Assembly (NCBI RefSeq): GCF_016863655.1
Contig: NZ_BOPH01000068.1
Location: forward strand, 62,001-126,000
DNA length: 64,000 bases
Direction of reading: 5' to 3'
Origin: Virgisporangium ochraceum
GTDB taxonomy: Bacteria; Actinomycetota; Actinomycetes; Mycobacteriales; Micromonosporaceae
Position numbers and translations under genes: made by a program. Positions 42,133-50,505 of this stretch are shown piece after piece (within the stretch, counting starts at the first letter, position 1; each line of letters begins with the position of its first letter). The notes under the pieces were generated by a model. It was not told where the DNA came from and made no database searches. It was given only the letters and a program-made list of their open reading frames with translations.

Positions 42133-43053
42133 TCAGTCGAGCCCGAACGCCTCGAAGTGGGTGGGTCCGAGGAACGTCACCACGGAGGCGAAGCCGTCCG
42201 GGGTCGGCGCGAGCACCTGGATTCCGTGTGGTTCCCAGGCTCCACCGGGTGTGCGTCGGTACAGCGCGAGCGCCGGCTGGCCGTTGGCGGCGGTGTGCGT
42301 GGCGCGCCAGGTTTGTGGTCCCGGGAACACGGTGCCGCCGACGAACCGCCGCACGGCGTCGCGGCCGGTGTACCACTCGGGCAGCGGCGGCATCTCCCAG
42401 ACGACGTCCTGGCGCATGAGCGCGATCAGCGTGTCGAGGTCGGCGTTCTCGAACGCGGTGGCGTACCTGTCGACGCGGGCCCGCACGGCCGGCTCGCTGG
42501 GCTCCAGGATGTCGTCGATCGGCGGGCGGGCCCGTGCCCGGGCCCGCTGCAACGCACTCGTGACCGACGCGACGGTGGTACCCAGCAGGTCGGCCACCTC
42601 CGCGGCCGACCACGCCAGCACGTCACGCAGGATCAGCACCGCCCGCTGACGGGCCGGCAGGTGCTGCAGGGCCGCCACGAACGCCAGCCGGATGCTGGTG
42701 CGCACCGCCACGGCCGTCTCCGGGTCGGAGTCCGCCGGCACCACGAGCGCGTCGGGCACGGGTTCCAGCCAGCGCACCCGGTCACCGACGACCGTGTCGA
42801 GACCGGCCGGCAGCGGCCGACGGCCCTGCCGCTCGGCGGCGCGCAGGCAGACGTTGGTGGCGATGCGGTACAGCCAGGTGCGCTCCGACGAGCGGCCCGC
42901 GAAGCCCCCGTACCCCTGCCAGGCGCGCAGGTACGTCTCCTGGACCGCGTCCTCGGCGTCGTGCAGCGACCCGAGCATCCGGTACGCGAACGCGAGCAGC
43001 TCGCGACGGTACGGGTCGGTCCGCCGCGCGAACTCGTCCGTCTCCGTCGCCAT
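42133..43053 (-). CDS. ECF sigma factor with C-terminal SnoaL-like domain
   Basis: A 306-residue sigma-70 factor of the SigJ/TIGR02960 kind. Region 2 (YRRELLAFAYRMLGSLHDAE, then DAVQETYLRAWQG) and region 4 (LQHLPARQRAVLILRDVLAW) are followed by a SnoaL/NTF2-like domain from about residue 190 (VDRYATAFENADLDTLIALM). No separate anti-sigma is encoded; the SnoaL part is thought to regulate these factors. The start is ambiguous: the ATG at 43053 has GGAGGG very close, while a GTG at 43071 would overlap the VOC stop by GTGA. Operonic with the VOC gene upstream and perhaps the broken exporter downstream. Confidence 0.9.
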   Translation of the reverse strand: MATETDEFARRTDPYRRELLAFAYRMLGSLHDAEDAVQETYLRAWQGYGGFAGRSSERTWLYRIATNVCLRAAERQGRRPLPAGLDTVVGDRVRWLEPVPDALVVPADSDPETAVAVRTSIRLAFVAALQHLPARQRAVLILRDVLAWSAAEVADLLGTTVASVTSALQRARARARPPIDDILEPSEPAVRARVDRYATAFENADLDTLIALMRQDVVWEMPPLPEWYTGRDAVRRFVGGTVFPGPQTWRATHTAANGQPALALYRRTPGGAWEPHGIQVLAPTPDGFASVVTFLGPTHFEAFGLD

Positions 43054-43067
43054 GCCCTCCAGGATGG

Positions 43068-43406
43068 TCACCGGACGGCCAGTTCGACGAACTGGACGAG
43101 GTTCCCGTCCGGGTCGCGCACCGTGCTGATCAGCCCCGGCGGGAACGCCTCCACCGGCCTGACCCAGTCGACGCCCAGCCCGGTGAGCCGGGCGGCCACC
43201 GCCGCGAGATCGTCGACGTAGAGGTTGATCAGGACCCGCCCCGGCTCCCCGGCGGCGGGCCCGACATCGGCACGCCGGTCGAAGATGAGCCGTCCGCCGC
43301 CGGCGAGCTCCCCGCCGTCGCCGAGCCCGACGACGGCCCGGTACCACCCGGCGAGCCGTTCCGGATCGACGCTGCCCAGCACCACACTGCCCAACCGCAC
43401 GCTCAT
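43068..43406 (-). CDS. VOC/glyoxalase family protein
   Basis: A 112-residue vicinal-oxygen-chelate protein (VRLGSVVLGSVDPERLAGWY at the start, TVRDPDGNLVQFVEL at the end). Function and ligand are unknown. GGAGG lies 5 bases before the ATG. It is followed directly by the SnoaL-type sigma factor gene. Confidence 0.85.
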   Translation of the reverse strand: MSVRLGSVVLGSVDPERLAGWYRAVVGLGDGGELAGGGRLIFDRRADVGPAAGEPGRVLINLYVDDLAAVAARLTGLGVDWVRPVEAFPPGLISTVRDPDGNLVQFVELAVR

Positions 43407-43512
43407 TCGTTCCTCCGTGAGGTGTTCCTGTTGTCGCGAGTACAGATCCGCTGGGTGGGCGGAACTAATCGGGGGCGTGCGGAGCTGATCGGGGGCGGTC
43501 GCCACCGGTGGG

Positions 43513-45849
43513 CTACTCGGCGCGGAGGGCGGTCGCGGGGCGGGTCCGCGCGGCCCAGCCGGCCGGTACCAGGGCGCCCAGGACCGCCAGCAGGACACCG
43601 CCCAGGGCCAGGGACACCAGCTGCCACGGCTCGTACACGGAGACGAACTCCGGCGCGTAGCCGAAGCCGGCGGCGTCGAACATCACCGGAACGATCCAGC
43701 GGTGCACGCCCCAGCCCAGGGGCACCGCCAGGATCCCGCCCATCAGTCCGACGGTGACCATCGAGGTCACCACCATGCCGCGCACCTGGCGCGGCGTCAT
43801 GCCCACCGACTTGAGCACCCCGATCTCGTGCACCCGCTCCCGTGTGTTGAGCACGACGGTGTTGAACACGCCCAGCGCCGCCACCGCGCCCAGCAGCAGC
43901 GCCAGGATCCCGATCAACGCGAGCATCACCGCGATCGCCTCGTTCTCCTGGGTGTCGGCGCTGACGGTCGCGTCGGCCGACAGGTCGCGTACCGCGGCGG
44001 CGAGGCGGTCGGCGTAGGCGTGCGGGTCGGTGCCGCGCGTCAGGGAGACCTCGTACTGGCGCGGGGGCACCGCGCCGGCCGCGTCGGACAGCGCGGACAC
44101 GTCCATGACCAGCGTCGGGTCGCCACCGTTGAGCATCACCTCGCCGACGATCCGGACCCGGCGCTCGCCGGCCGGTCCGCTGATCGTGATCGCGTCGCCG
44201 ACGCGCACCCCGGTGAGCCGCAGCATCCGGGACGACGCGACCACCTCGTCGGGGTTGGCGTACCAGCGTCCGGTGATGATCGGGTAGCCGGTCCAGGAGG
44301 CGTCGCTGTCGTAGGCGCGCACGCTGATCCGCTGGGTCGACCCGACCAGGTCGACGGTCGCCTCGCTCAGCCCGGCGACGCGGGCCGTGCCGGGCTGCGC
44401 GGCGACCACCGCCCTGATCGCGGCGGGGTCGGCCGGTTGCCGGCCCGCGCCGGGTGCCGGTCCGCGACCGCCCGGATCTCCGTCCGGCGGAGCCATCATC
44501 GGCACCAGCACCTGCGCGGCCCCGGTGCGGTTGACGCCCTCGGCGACCCGGGTGAGCGTCTCGGCGAGCCCGGCCGCGAGCACGAACGTCGCGGCGCCCA
44601 GCAGCACCGCCACCACGGTGACCGCCGCCCGCGCCGGCCGCGTGAACGGCGCGCCCAGGCCGAGCGCGACCGGTCGCGGCAACCGCGACAGGGCCAGCAC
44701 CCGCCGCAACCGGACCGCGCGGCCGGCCCGCGGCGCCCGCCCCACCGTGATCGCCTGGACGGCCGACAACCGCCCCGCCCGCAGCGCCGGCCCGACCGCC
44801 GCCACCAGGACGACCACGGGAACGGCGAGCAGCACCAACGCGGACACCCACAGCGGCACCCCGGAGGCGCCGGCGACGCTGTACGCGTCCGAGGTCATGG
44901 CCAGGATGGGCACGGCCAGGGCCGAGCCCGCCACCACGCCCACGACGCAGGCCGGCACGCCTACGACCAGGACCTGTACCGCGTAGACGGCCACCACCTG
45001 CGCCGGCGAGAACCCGAGCGCCTTCTGGACGCCGATCGCCCGGTACCCGGCCACCACCGCCCCGGCGACCACGTTGACGACGATCAACGTCGACATCACC
45101 AGCCCGAGGACCGCGAACGCCACCACGAACGGGACCATCGGCTTGAGCGCCTCGTTGGTGCGCAGCTTCACGGCGAGGTACGACGACGAGCCGGTGAGCG
45201 CACCGTCGGGCAGGCCGGCGGTCGCACCGGCCAGGCCCGCCCGGACGTCGTCGTCGGTGTCGGCGGACGCGAACCGGTACAGCATCTGCCACCCGGTCGG
45301 GGAGCCGAACTGCCCGGGCCACACCCACGCGCCCGCGGTGGCCGTGACCGACTCGGCGAACCCGACGATCCGCAACGACGTGCCGTTCACGGTGACCGTG
45401 CCGCCGACCTTCCAGGTCTGGCTGCCGGTGCGCACGTGGTCGCGCGCCAGCACGATCTGGCCCGACCCGGTGAGCCACCCACCCTCGTCGACATGCAGCC
45501 GGTCGACGGACCCGCCGGGATCGGCGCGGCCGACGACGAGGCCGGCCGGCAGGCGCGCGTTCCGGTCGCCGACGATCATCGCGCTCACCGCCTCGAAGGG
45601 CCCGGCGGCCGCGGCCACTCCCGGCCGCGTGGCGGTGGCGGCGAGGTCGGTGGTGTTCGTGGACGGGTCGAAGCCCGCCGTCGCGTGCGCGCCGCGCAGC
45701 CGTGCGAACGCCGAGTCGAAGGGCGCCGACGACGCGACGAGCAGCCCGATGGCGAGCACCGTGGTGGCGCTGGTCAGCAGCACGACGGTCCCGATGACAA
45801 GGCTCTGCAGCCGGCGCCTGCGCACGGCCGCGAGCGCGACGGCGATCAC
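43513..45849 (-). CDS. FtsX-like ABC transporter permease (MacB/LolC type)
   Basis: A 778-residue permease with two FtsX domains. An N-terminal helix and a large periplasmic loop are followed by three helices (ALKPMVPFVVAFAVLGLVMS is the first). The pattern then repeats, with a second loop and three helices near the end (AVMLALIGILALLLGAVAAL). It forms an exporter or mechanotransmitter with the adjacent ATPase. The GTG overlaps the ATPase stop (GTGA). The substrate is unknown; the neighbouring two-component system may control it. Confidence 0.9.
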   Translation of the reverse strand: MIAVALAAVRRRRLQSLVIGTVVLLTSATTVLAIGLLVASSAPFDSAFARLRGAHATAGFDPSTNTTDLAATATRPGVAAAAGPFEAVSAMIVGDRNARLPAGLVVGRADPGGSVDRLHVDEGGWLTGSGQIVLARDHVRTGSQTWKVGGTVTVNGTSLRIVGFAESVTATAGAWVWPGQFGSPTGWQMLYRFASADTDDDVRAGLAGATAGLPDGALTGSSSYLAVKLRTNEALKPMVPFVVAFAVLGLVMSTLIVVNVVAGAVVAGYRAIGVQKALGFSPAQVVAVYAVQVLVVGVPACVVGVVAGSALAVPILAMTSDAYSVAGASGVPLWVSALVLLAVPVVVLVAAVGPALRAGRLSAVQAITVGRAPRAGRAVRLRRVLALSRLPRPVALGLGAPFTRPARAAVTVVAVLLGAATFVLAAGLAETLTRVAEGVNRTGAAQVLVPMMAPPDGDPGGRGPAPGAGRQPADPAAIRAVVAAQPGTARVAGLSEATVDLVGSTQRISVRAYDSDASWTGYPIITGRWYANPDEVVASSRMLRLTGVRVGDAITISGPAGERRVRIVGEVMLNGGDPTLVMDVSALSDAAGAVPPRQYEVSLTRGTDPHAYADRLAAAVRDLSADATVSADTQENEAIAVMLALIGILALLLGAVAALGVFNTVVLNTRERVHEIGVLKSVGMTPRQVRGMVVTSMVTVGLMGGILAVPLGWGVHRWIVPVMFDAAGFGYAPEFVSVYEPWQLVSLALGGVLLAVLGALVPAGWAARTRPATALRAE

Positions 45850-46514
45850 GGCGCGACCTGCCCGTCGCGGACCTCGACCGTTCTCGTCGCGCACCGCGCG
45901 GCGAGGGACGGGTCGTGGGTGACCAGCACGACCGTCTGGCCGCCCCGGTTGAGGTCGCGGAGGAGGTCGCAGATCTGGTCGCCGGCGTGGGCGTCGACGG
46001 CGCCGGTGGGTTCGTCGGCGAGCAGCAGCGGCGGACGGTTGACCAGCGCCCGGGCCACCGCCACCCGCTGCCGCTCGCCACCCGACAACCGCGCCGGGTA
46101 CGCGTCGGCGCGGGCGGCGATGCCCAGCGAGTCGAGCAGATCGTCGGCGCGGGCGCGGGCGGCCCTGCGCGGCGTGCCGGCCAGGTGCGCCGGCAGGAGC
46201 ACGTTGTCGCGGGCGGTCAGCTCGTCGAGCAGGTGGAAGAACTGGAACACGATGCCGATGTGCCGGCGCCGGAACCGGGCCAGCGCCGTCTCCGACAGGC
46301 CGGTGAGGTCGGTGCCGGCCACCTCGACCCGGCCCTCGGTGGGCCGGTCGAGGCCCGCGATGAGGTTGAGGAGCGTCGACTTCCCGCTGCCCGAGGGCCC
46401 CATCACCGCGACCGCCTCGCCCGGGGCGACGGTGAGGTCGACGCCGTGCAGCGCCGGCGGCCCGGCCGAGTCGTACCGCTTGCCGACCGCTCGGATGTTC
46501 ACCAGTTCGCTCAT
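45846..46514 (-). CDS. ABC transporter ATPase (MacB/LolD type)
   Basis: A 222-residue ATPase. Walker A is GPSGSGKS, the signature LSGGERQRVAVARALVNRPP runs into Walker B LLLADEPTGAVD, and the switch is LVTHD. It belongs to the LolD/MacB subfamily that pairs with FtsX-like permeases, here the overlapping downstream gene. It diverges from the histidine kinase gene with about 150 bases between starts. Confidence 0.92.
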   Translation of the reverse strand: MSELVNIRAVGKRYDSAGPPALHGVDLTVAPGEAVAVMGPSGSGKSTLLNLIAGLDRPTEGRVEVAGTDLTGLSETALARFRRRHIGIVFQFFHLLDELTARDNVLLPAHLAGTPRRAARARADDLLDSLGIAARADAYPARLSGGERQRVAVARALVNRPPLLLADEPTGAVDAHAGDQICDLLRDLNRGGQTVVLVTHDPSLAARCATRTVEVRDGQVAP

Positions 46515-46665
46515 GCCGACAGTTCTATTGCCGTGGTCGCCGCCGCGGATCGGGCGCGAGGTTGGCGCGGGGTACAGCGATCCGATGACCCGCGGCGCGG
46601 GTCATCCGTGCGATGTAGGCGTCACGGCGGAGGTGGGGACGGGCGTGGCTGCGCAGAATGGGTGC

Positions 46666-48042
46666 GTGCCTCCGATCCTCCGCCGCCTGCCGTGGCCCGA
46701 CCTGGCGCTCGTCGCCGGTCTGGCCGTGGCCGTGGTGCTGTTCGAGGTCTTCTCGCCCGACTTCCTCCGGGAGGTGGGCGGCGACGCTCCCGCGGCACCC
46801 GTCGGACCCGGGCCGGTCAGGGAGCCCGACGGATGCTGCCGGACCGTCGACGACCGGTCGTGGGGGCTCCTGCTGCTCGCGACGGCGTTGATCACCGGTC
46901 CGCTGGTCGTGCGCCGGCGCTGGCCGCTCGTCTGCTTCGCCGTGCAGTACCCGGCCCTGCTGGCCGCACAGGCCGCCAGCAACGTGCCGGCGCTGCTCGC
47001 GGTGCTGGTCGGGGCGTACTCGGTGGCCGCGTACCTGCCGGCGGTGCTGTCGATGGGCGTGCTCGTGGGCACCGCCGCGGTCACGGCGTCGATCGAGAGC
47101 GAGACGTGGCCGCGGGTGCCCGGTACGGCCGGCGTGTTCGTGATCCTCGTGCCGATCGGGCTCACCGGCATCGCGATCCGGGCCGCCCGGGGGCGTGCGG
47201 AGGCGTCACAGCAGCGGGCCGCCGCGTTGGAACGCGAGCAGAGCGCGGCCACGCGGTTGGCCCTGGAGCTGGAGCGCGCCCGCATCGCGCGTGAGCTGCA
47301 CGACGTCGTGAGCCACCACGTGAGCGTGATGACGATCCAGGCCGGCGCGGCGGGCAAGGTGCTCGACCAGCGGCCCGAGCTGGCCCGTATCGCGCTGGCC
47401 GCGATCGAGGACAGCGGCCGGGAGACCATGGCCGAACTGCGCCACCTGCTCGGCGCCCTGGCACCCGGTGCGGCCCAGGTCGACGAGGACCTGCTCCACC
47501 CGCAGCCCGGCCTGGCACAGCTCGACGCGCTCGTCGCGACCGTGCGGCAGGCCGGCCAGCCGGTGTCGCTGTCCACCACGGAGGTGGAGCTGTCGCGGGG
47601 CATGGACCTGGCCGCGTACCGGGTCGTGCAGGAGGCGTTGACCAACGCGTTGCGGCACGCGCCGGGCGCCCGTACGCGGGTCGAGCTCACCGTCGACGAG
47701 GCCGACCTCGTCATCGACGTCACCAACGACGAGGCACCGGCGCCACCGGCGGGCAGGCCCGCATCGGAGCCGCCCGGAACCAGGGCCGGATCGGAGGCGC
47801 GGGGGAGCATGGCCGGGTGGGAGGGGCGGGAGAACATGGCCGGATCCGAGATGCCGGCGGCCAGGGCCGGGTCGGAGGTGCCGGACGACAGGGCCGGGGC
47901 GGAGGCGGCCACGAACGGCTCGGGGTCGGGACTGCTCGGGCTGGCCGAGCGGCTGCGGCTGTACCACGGCGTGCTGGAGACCGGCCGGCGTCCCGGCGGC
48001 GGCTTCCGGGTGCGCGCCCGCCTACCGATGGAGGAGCTGTGA
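46666..48042 (+). CDS. NarL-family sensor histidine kinase with a repetitive insert in the ATP-binding domain
   Basis: A 458-residue kinase. Several membrane segments lie in residues 15-170, a HisKA_3 domain carries the phospho-accepting His at 212 (RELHDVVSHHVS), and a HATPase domain begins near 310 (YRVVQEALTNALRHAPGART). Between the N-box side and the GLLGLAERLRLYHG G-box lies a roughly 54-residue low-complexity insert (365-418) made of 9-residue repeats (AGSEMPAAR, AGSEVPDDR). The GTG at 46666 has a weak ribosome site; an in-frame GTG at 46645 is possible. The stop overlaps the response regulator by GTGA. The sensed signal is unknown; the flanking ABC exporters are likely targets. Confidence 0.88.
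   Translation: MPPILRRLPWPDLALVAGLAVAVVLFEVFSPDFLREVGGDAPAAPVGPGPVREPDGCCRTVDDRSWGLLLLATALITGPLVVRRRWPLVCFAVQYPALLAAQAASNVPALLAVLVGAYSVAAYLPAVLSMGVLVGTAAVTASIESETWPRVPGTAGVFVILVPIGLTGIAIRAARGRAEASQQRAAALEREQSAATRLALELERARIARELHDVVSHHVSVMTIQAGAAGKVLDQRPELARIALAAIEDSGRETMAELRHLLGALAPGAAQVDEDLLHPQPGLAQLDALVATVRQAGQPVSLSTTEVELSRGMDLAAYRVVQEALTNALRHAPGARTRVELTVDEADLVIDVTNDEAPAPPAGRPASEPPGTRAGSEARGSMAGWEGRENMAGSEMPAARAGSEVPDDRAGAEAATNGSGSGLLGLAERLRLYHGVLETGRRPGGGFRVRARLPMEEL
47758..47919 (+). repeat. 27-bp coding minisatellite, about six units
   Basis: Six in-frame units of 27 bases encode PASEPPGTR, AGSEARGSM, AGWEGRENM, AGSEMPAAR, AGSEVPDDR and AGAEAATNG inside the histidine kinase. The units diverge, so the array is old or under selection. 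It sits in the loop region before the G-box. Confidence 0.85.
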
Positions 48043-48713
48043 CGAGGGTGGTCATCGCCGACGACCAGGCGCTCGTCCGGTCGGGCTTCACCATGATCCT
48101 CAACGCCGCGGGTGTCGAGGTGGTGGGCGAGGCCGCCGACGGGGCCGAGGCGGTGTCGGCGACGCGGCGGCTGCGTCCCGACGTGGTGCTCATGGACGTG
48201 CGTATGCCCGAGGTCGACGGGTTGGAGGCCACCCGGCGGATCCTGGCCGACCCGCCCCTGGCCGCCGACGGTGGTCCGGTGCGGATCCTGATCCTGACCA
48301 CGTTCGACCTCGACCGGTACGTGTACGCCGCGCTCACCGCCGGGGCCAGCGGGTTCCTGCTCAAGGACGTCACGCCCGATCACCTGGTGCACGCGGTGCG
48401 GCTGGTCCGCGACGGCGACGCGTTGCTGGCGCCGACGATCACGCGGCGCCTCGTCGAGCGGTTCGCCCGTGTCGATCCCGACCGGTCGGCGCTGCACCGC
48501 GACCTCGCCGGCCTCACCCCGCGCGAACTGGAGGTGCTCACGCTGCTCGCCGGCGGCCTCAGCAACACCGAACTGGCCGGCGCGCTGCACCTGAGCGAGG
48601 CGACGGTCAAGACCCACATCACCCGCATCCTCACCAAGCTGCAGCTGCGTGACCGGGTGCAGGCGGTCGTCGTCGCCTACGAGACGGGACTGGTGGCACC
48701 GGGAAGGAGGTGA
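48039..48713 (+). CDS. NarL/LuxR-type response regulator
   Basis: A 224-residue regulator. The receiver has the acidic pair Asp8-Asp9, the phospho-acceptor Asp53 (VVLMDVRMPE) and a Lys in FLLKDV. The LuxR-type helix-turn-helix lies near 158-215 (LTPRELEVLTLLAGGLSNTE). It is the partner of the overlapping histidine kinase. It probably controls the ABC exporter genes on one or both sides. Confidence 0.93.
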   Translation: MTRVVIADDQALVRSGFTMILNAAGVEVVGEAADGAEAVSATRRLRPDVVLMDVRMPEVDGLEATRRILADPPLAADGGPVRILILTTFDLDRYVYAALTAGASGFLLKDVTPDHLVHAVRLVRDGDALLAPTITRRLVERFARVDPDRSALHRDLAGLTPRELEVLTLLAGGLSNTELAGALHLSEATVKTHITRILTKLQLRDRVQAVVVAYETGLVAPGRR

Positions 48714-48735
48714 CTACTACGCGGTGTAGTAGATT
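48714..48735 (+). promoter_or_regulatory. Inverted repeat and -10 just before the DrrA-like gene
   Basis: CTACTAC-GCGGT-GTAGTAG (48714-48732) has perfect 7-base arms and starts right after the response regulator stop. TAGATT (48730-48735) could be a -10 placing the transcript start at the GTG (48742), i.e. a leaderless mRNA. No clear -35 is visible, so activation or repression at the repeat is likely. Confidence 0.5.
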
Positions 48736-48741
48736 GCGGGG

Positions 48742-49695
48742 GTGGCACTCGACGTCGACTCGGTGGTTGTCCGGTACGGCGACACCACCGCGGTGGACGG
48801 GGCGTCGTTCGCGCTCGACGGGGGCCGGGTGCTCGCCCTGCTCGGGCCCAACGGCGCCGGCAAGACGAGCCTGCTGCGGGTGTGCGAGGGCTTCCGGCGC
48901 CCGGACGCCGGGCGGGTCACGACGCTGGGCCTCGACCCGTACGCCGCCCGCGACCGGCTGATGCCCCGGGTCGGCATCATGCCCCAGGGCGGTGCCGTGC
49001 ACCCGATGGCCCGGGCCGGCGAGCTGCTGCGGCTGTTCGCGTCGTACGCCGCCGACCCGGTCGACCCCGCCTACCTGGCACGCACGCTGGAGCTCGGCGA
49101 CGACGTGCTGCGGCGCCAGTGCCGGCGGCTGTCCGGCGGCGAACTGCAGCGGCTCGCGCTGGCGCTGGCGATCGTCGGGCGGCCCGAGCTCGTGTTCCTC
49201 GACGAGCCCACGGCCGGCATGGACGTCGAGGCCCGGCACACCACGTGGGCGGTCATCGGGCAGCTGCGGTCGGCCGGCGTGTCGGTGCTGCTCACCACGC
49301 ACCTGCTCGACGAGGCGGAACGGCTCGCCGACGACGTGGTGATCGTCGACCGGGGACGGGTGGTCGCCGCCGGAACGCCCGCGGAGCTGACCGCCGCGGC
49401 CGGGATCGACCGGCTGACCATCCACGCCGATCCGGGACTGCCTGTCGGCGACATCGCCGGCACCATCACCGGCACCATCGCCGGCACCATCGCCGGCTGC
49501 GTCGTCACCGAGGCGGCGGAGACGCCCGGGAGGTACACAGTGGACAGTCCACAAGGGACGGTCGACGCAGCGGCCGCGGCCGCGGTGCTCGCGTGGTTCG
49601 CCCGACAGGGCGCGCACGTCACCGGGGTGCACAGCCAGCGGCGCACCCTGGAGGACGTGTTCCTCGCGCTCACAAGCCGGCGGGCCGGGCGGTGA
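48742..49695 (+). CDS. ABC transporter ATPase (DrrA type)
   Basis: A 317-residue ATPase. Walker A is GPNGAGKTS (35-43), the signature LSGGELQRLALALAI leads into Walker B LVFLDEPTAGMD, and the switch is LTTHLLDEAE. The C-terminal extension of about 90 residues is typical of DrrA-type exporters, and here it contains a short GTITGTIAGTIAG repeat. It pairs with the overlapping permease. The GTG has only a weak GCGGGG upstream, consistent with a leaderless start. Confidence 0.9.
   Translation: MALDVDSVVVRYGDTTAVDGASFALDGGRVLALLGPNGAGKTSLLRVCEGFRRPDAGRVTTLGLDPYAARDRLMPRVGIMPQGGAVHPMARAGELLRLFASYAADPVDPAYLARTLELGDDVLRRQCRRLSGGELQRLALALAIVGRPELVFLDEPTAGMDVEARHTTWAVIGQLRSAGVSVLLTTHLLDEAERLADDVVIVDRGRVVAAGTPAELTAAAGIDRLTIHADPGLPVGDIAGTITGTIAGTIAGCVVTEAAETPGRYTVDSPQGTVDAAAAAAVLAWFARQGAHVTGVHSQRRTLEDVFLALTSRRAGR
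49456..49497 (+). repeat. 12-bp coding tandem repeat
   Basis: Three and a half units of GCCGGCACCATC (the second unit begins with A) encode the GTI repeats in the C-terminal part of the DrrA-like ATPase. Length variation would keep the frame. Confidence 0.75.
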
Positions 49696-50459
49696 CGGGC
49701 CCGAACGTGAACCCGTTCACTCCCGCGCCCGGCCGGGCGCCGGCGCACCTGCTGCTCCTGCGTCACGCCCGCTTCGAGCTGGTGATCAACGCGCGGCGCG
49801 CCGAGGCGCTCGTGCTCAGCCTGGGCGTGCCGATCCTCGGCCTGCTCGCCGTCGTGCACACGGCGGTCATCAGCCTGCCCGGCGACGACCGGGCCGGATA
49901 CGTCGTGCCCGGCGTGATCGCCCTGACCACGCTGTCGACGGCGTTCACCGGGCAGGCGATCTCGGTCGGGTACGAGCGCTTCTACGGCGCGCTCGCCCGC
50001 CTCGGCGCGTCGTCGTTGACCCGCACCGGGCTCGTCGCCGGCAAGACCCTCGCCACGCTGGTGCTGGTGCTGGCCCAGGCGCTCGTGGTGGCGCTCGTCG
50101 GGCTCGCCGTCGGCTGGCGTCCGCAGGTCGGCCACCTCGTGGCGGCGGTCGCGGCCACCCTCCTCGCGACGGCCGCGTACTGCGGGTTCGCCCTGGTGCT
50201 CGCGAGCCTCACCCGCCCGGAAGCGACCACGGCCGGTGCGACGCTGGTCTACGCGGTGCTCCTCGTCGGCGGCGGCACCCTCTTCCCGGCGCCGGACCTC
50301 GGTGGCGCCGAGTACCTGGTCCCGGTCACCGCGCATGCCACCGTGCTGCGGGCCGCACTCACCGACGGCATGGCCGCCGACGGCCTCGCGTGGCTCTCGC
50401 TCGCGGCGTGGTCGGTGGTCGCGGTGGTCGCGGCCCGGCGCGCGTTCCGATGGGACTGA
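49692..50459 (+). CDS. ABC-2 type permease (DrrB type)
   Basis: A 255-residue membrane protein with six hydrophobic segments and the ABC-2 permease pattern (VLSLGVPILGLLAVVHTAVI at the start, then TAFTGQAISVGYERFYGALA). It is the membrane partner of the preceding ATPase for export of a drug, lipid or antibiotic. The GTG overlaps the ATPase stop (GTGA). Its last codons (cga tgg gac tga) lie inside a 15-base tandem repeat. Confidence 0.88.
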   Translation: MTGPNVNPFTPAPGRAPAHLLLLRHARFELVINARRAEALVLSLGVPILGLLAVVHTAVISLPGDDRAGYVVPGVIALTTLSTAFTGQAISVGYERFYGALARLGASSLTRTGLVAGKTLATLVLVLAQALVVALVGLAVGWRPQVGHLVAAVAATLLATAAYCGFALVLASLTRPEATTAGATLVYAVLLVGGGTLFPAPDLGGAEYLVPVTAHATVLRAALTDGMAADGLAWLSLAAWSVVAVVAARRAFRWD

Positions 50460-50505
50460 CTCCGATGGGACTGACTCAGATGGGACTGACTCAGATGGGA
50501 CTGAC
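50446..50505. repeat. Four 15-bp tandem repeats spanning two stop codons
   Basis: Units TCCGATGGGACTGAC (50446-50460 and 50461-50475) and TCAGATGGGACTGAC (50476-50490 and 50491-50505) are almost identical. The permease stop (TGA, 50457-50459) is in the first unit and the convergent LacI gene stop (50491-50493) is in the fourth. Confidence 0.9.

Noticed and set aside
50446-50505. The 15-bp array as a CRISPR
   Set aside because: The units are contiguous with no spacers and no cas genes are nearby.
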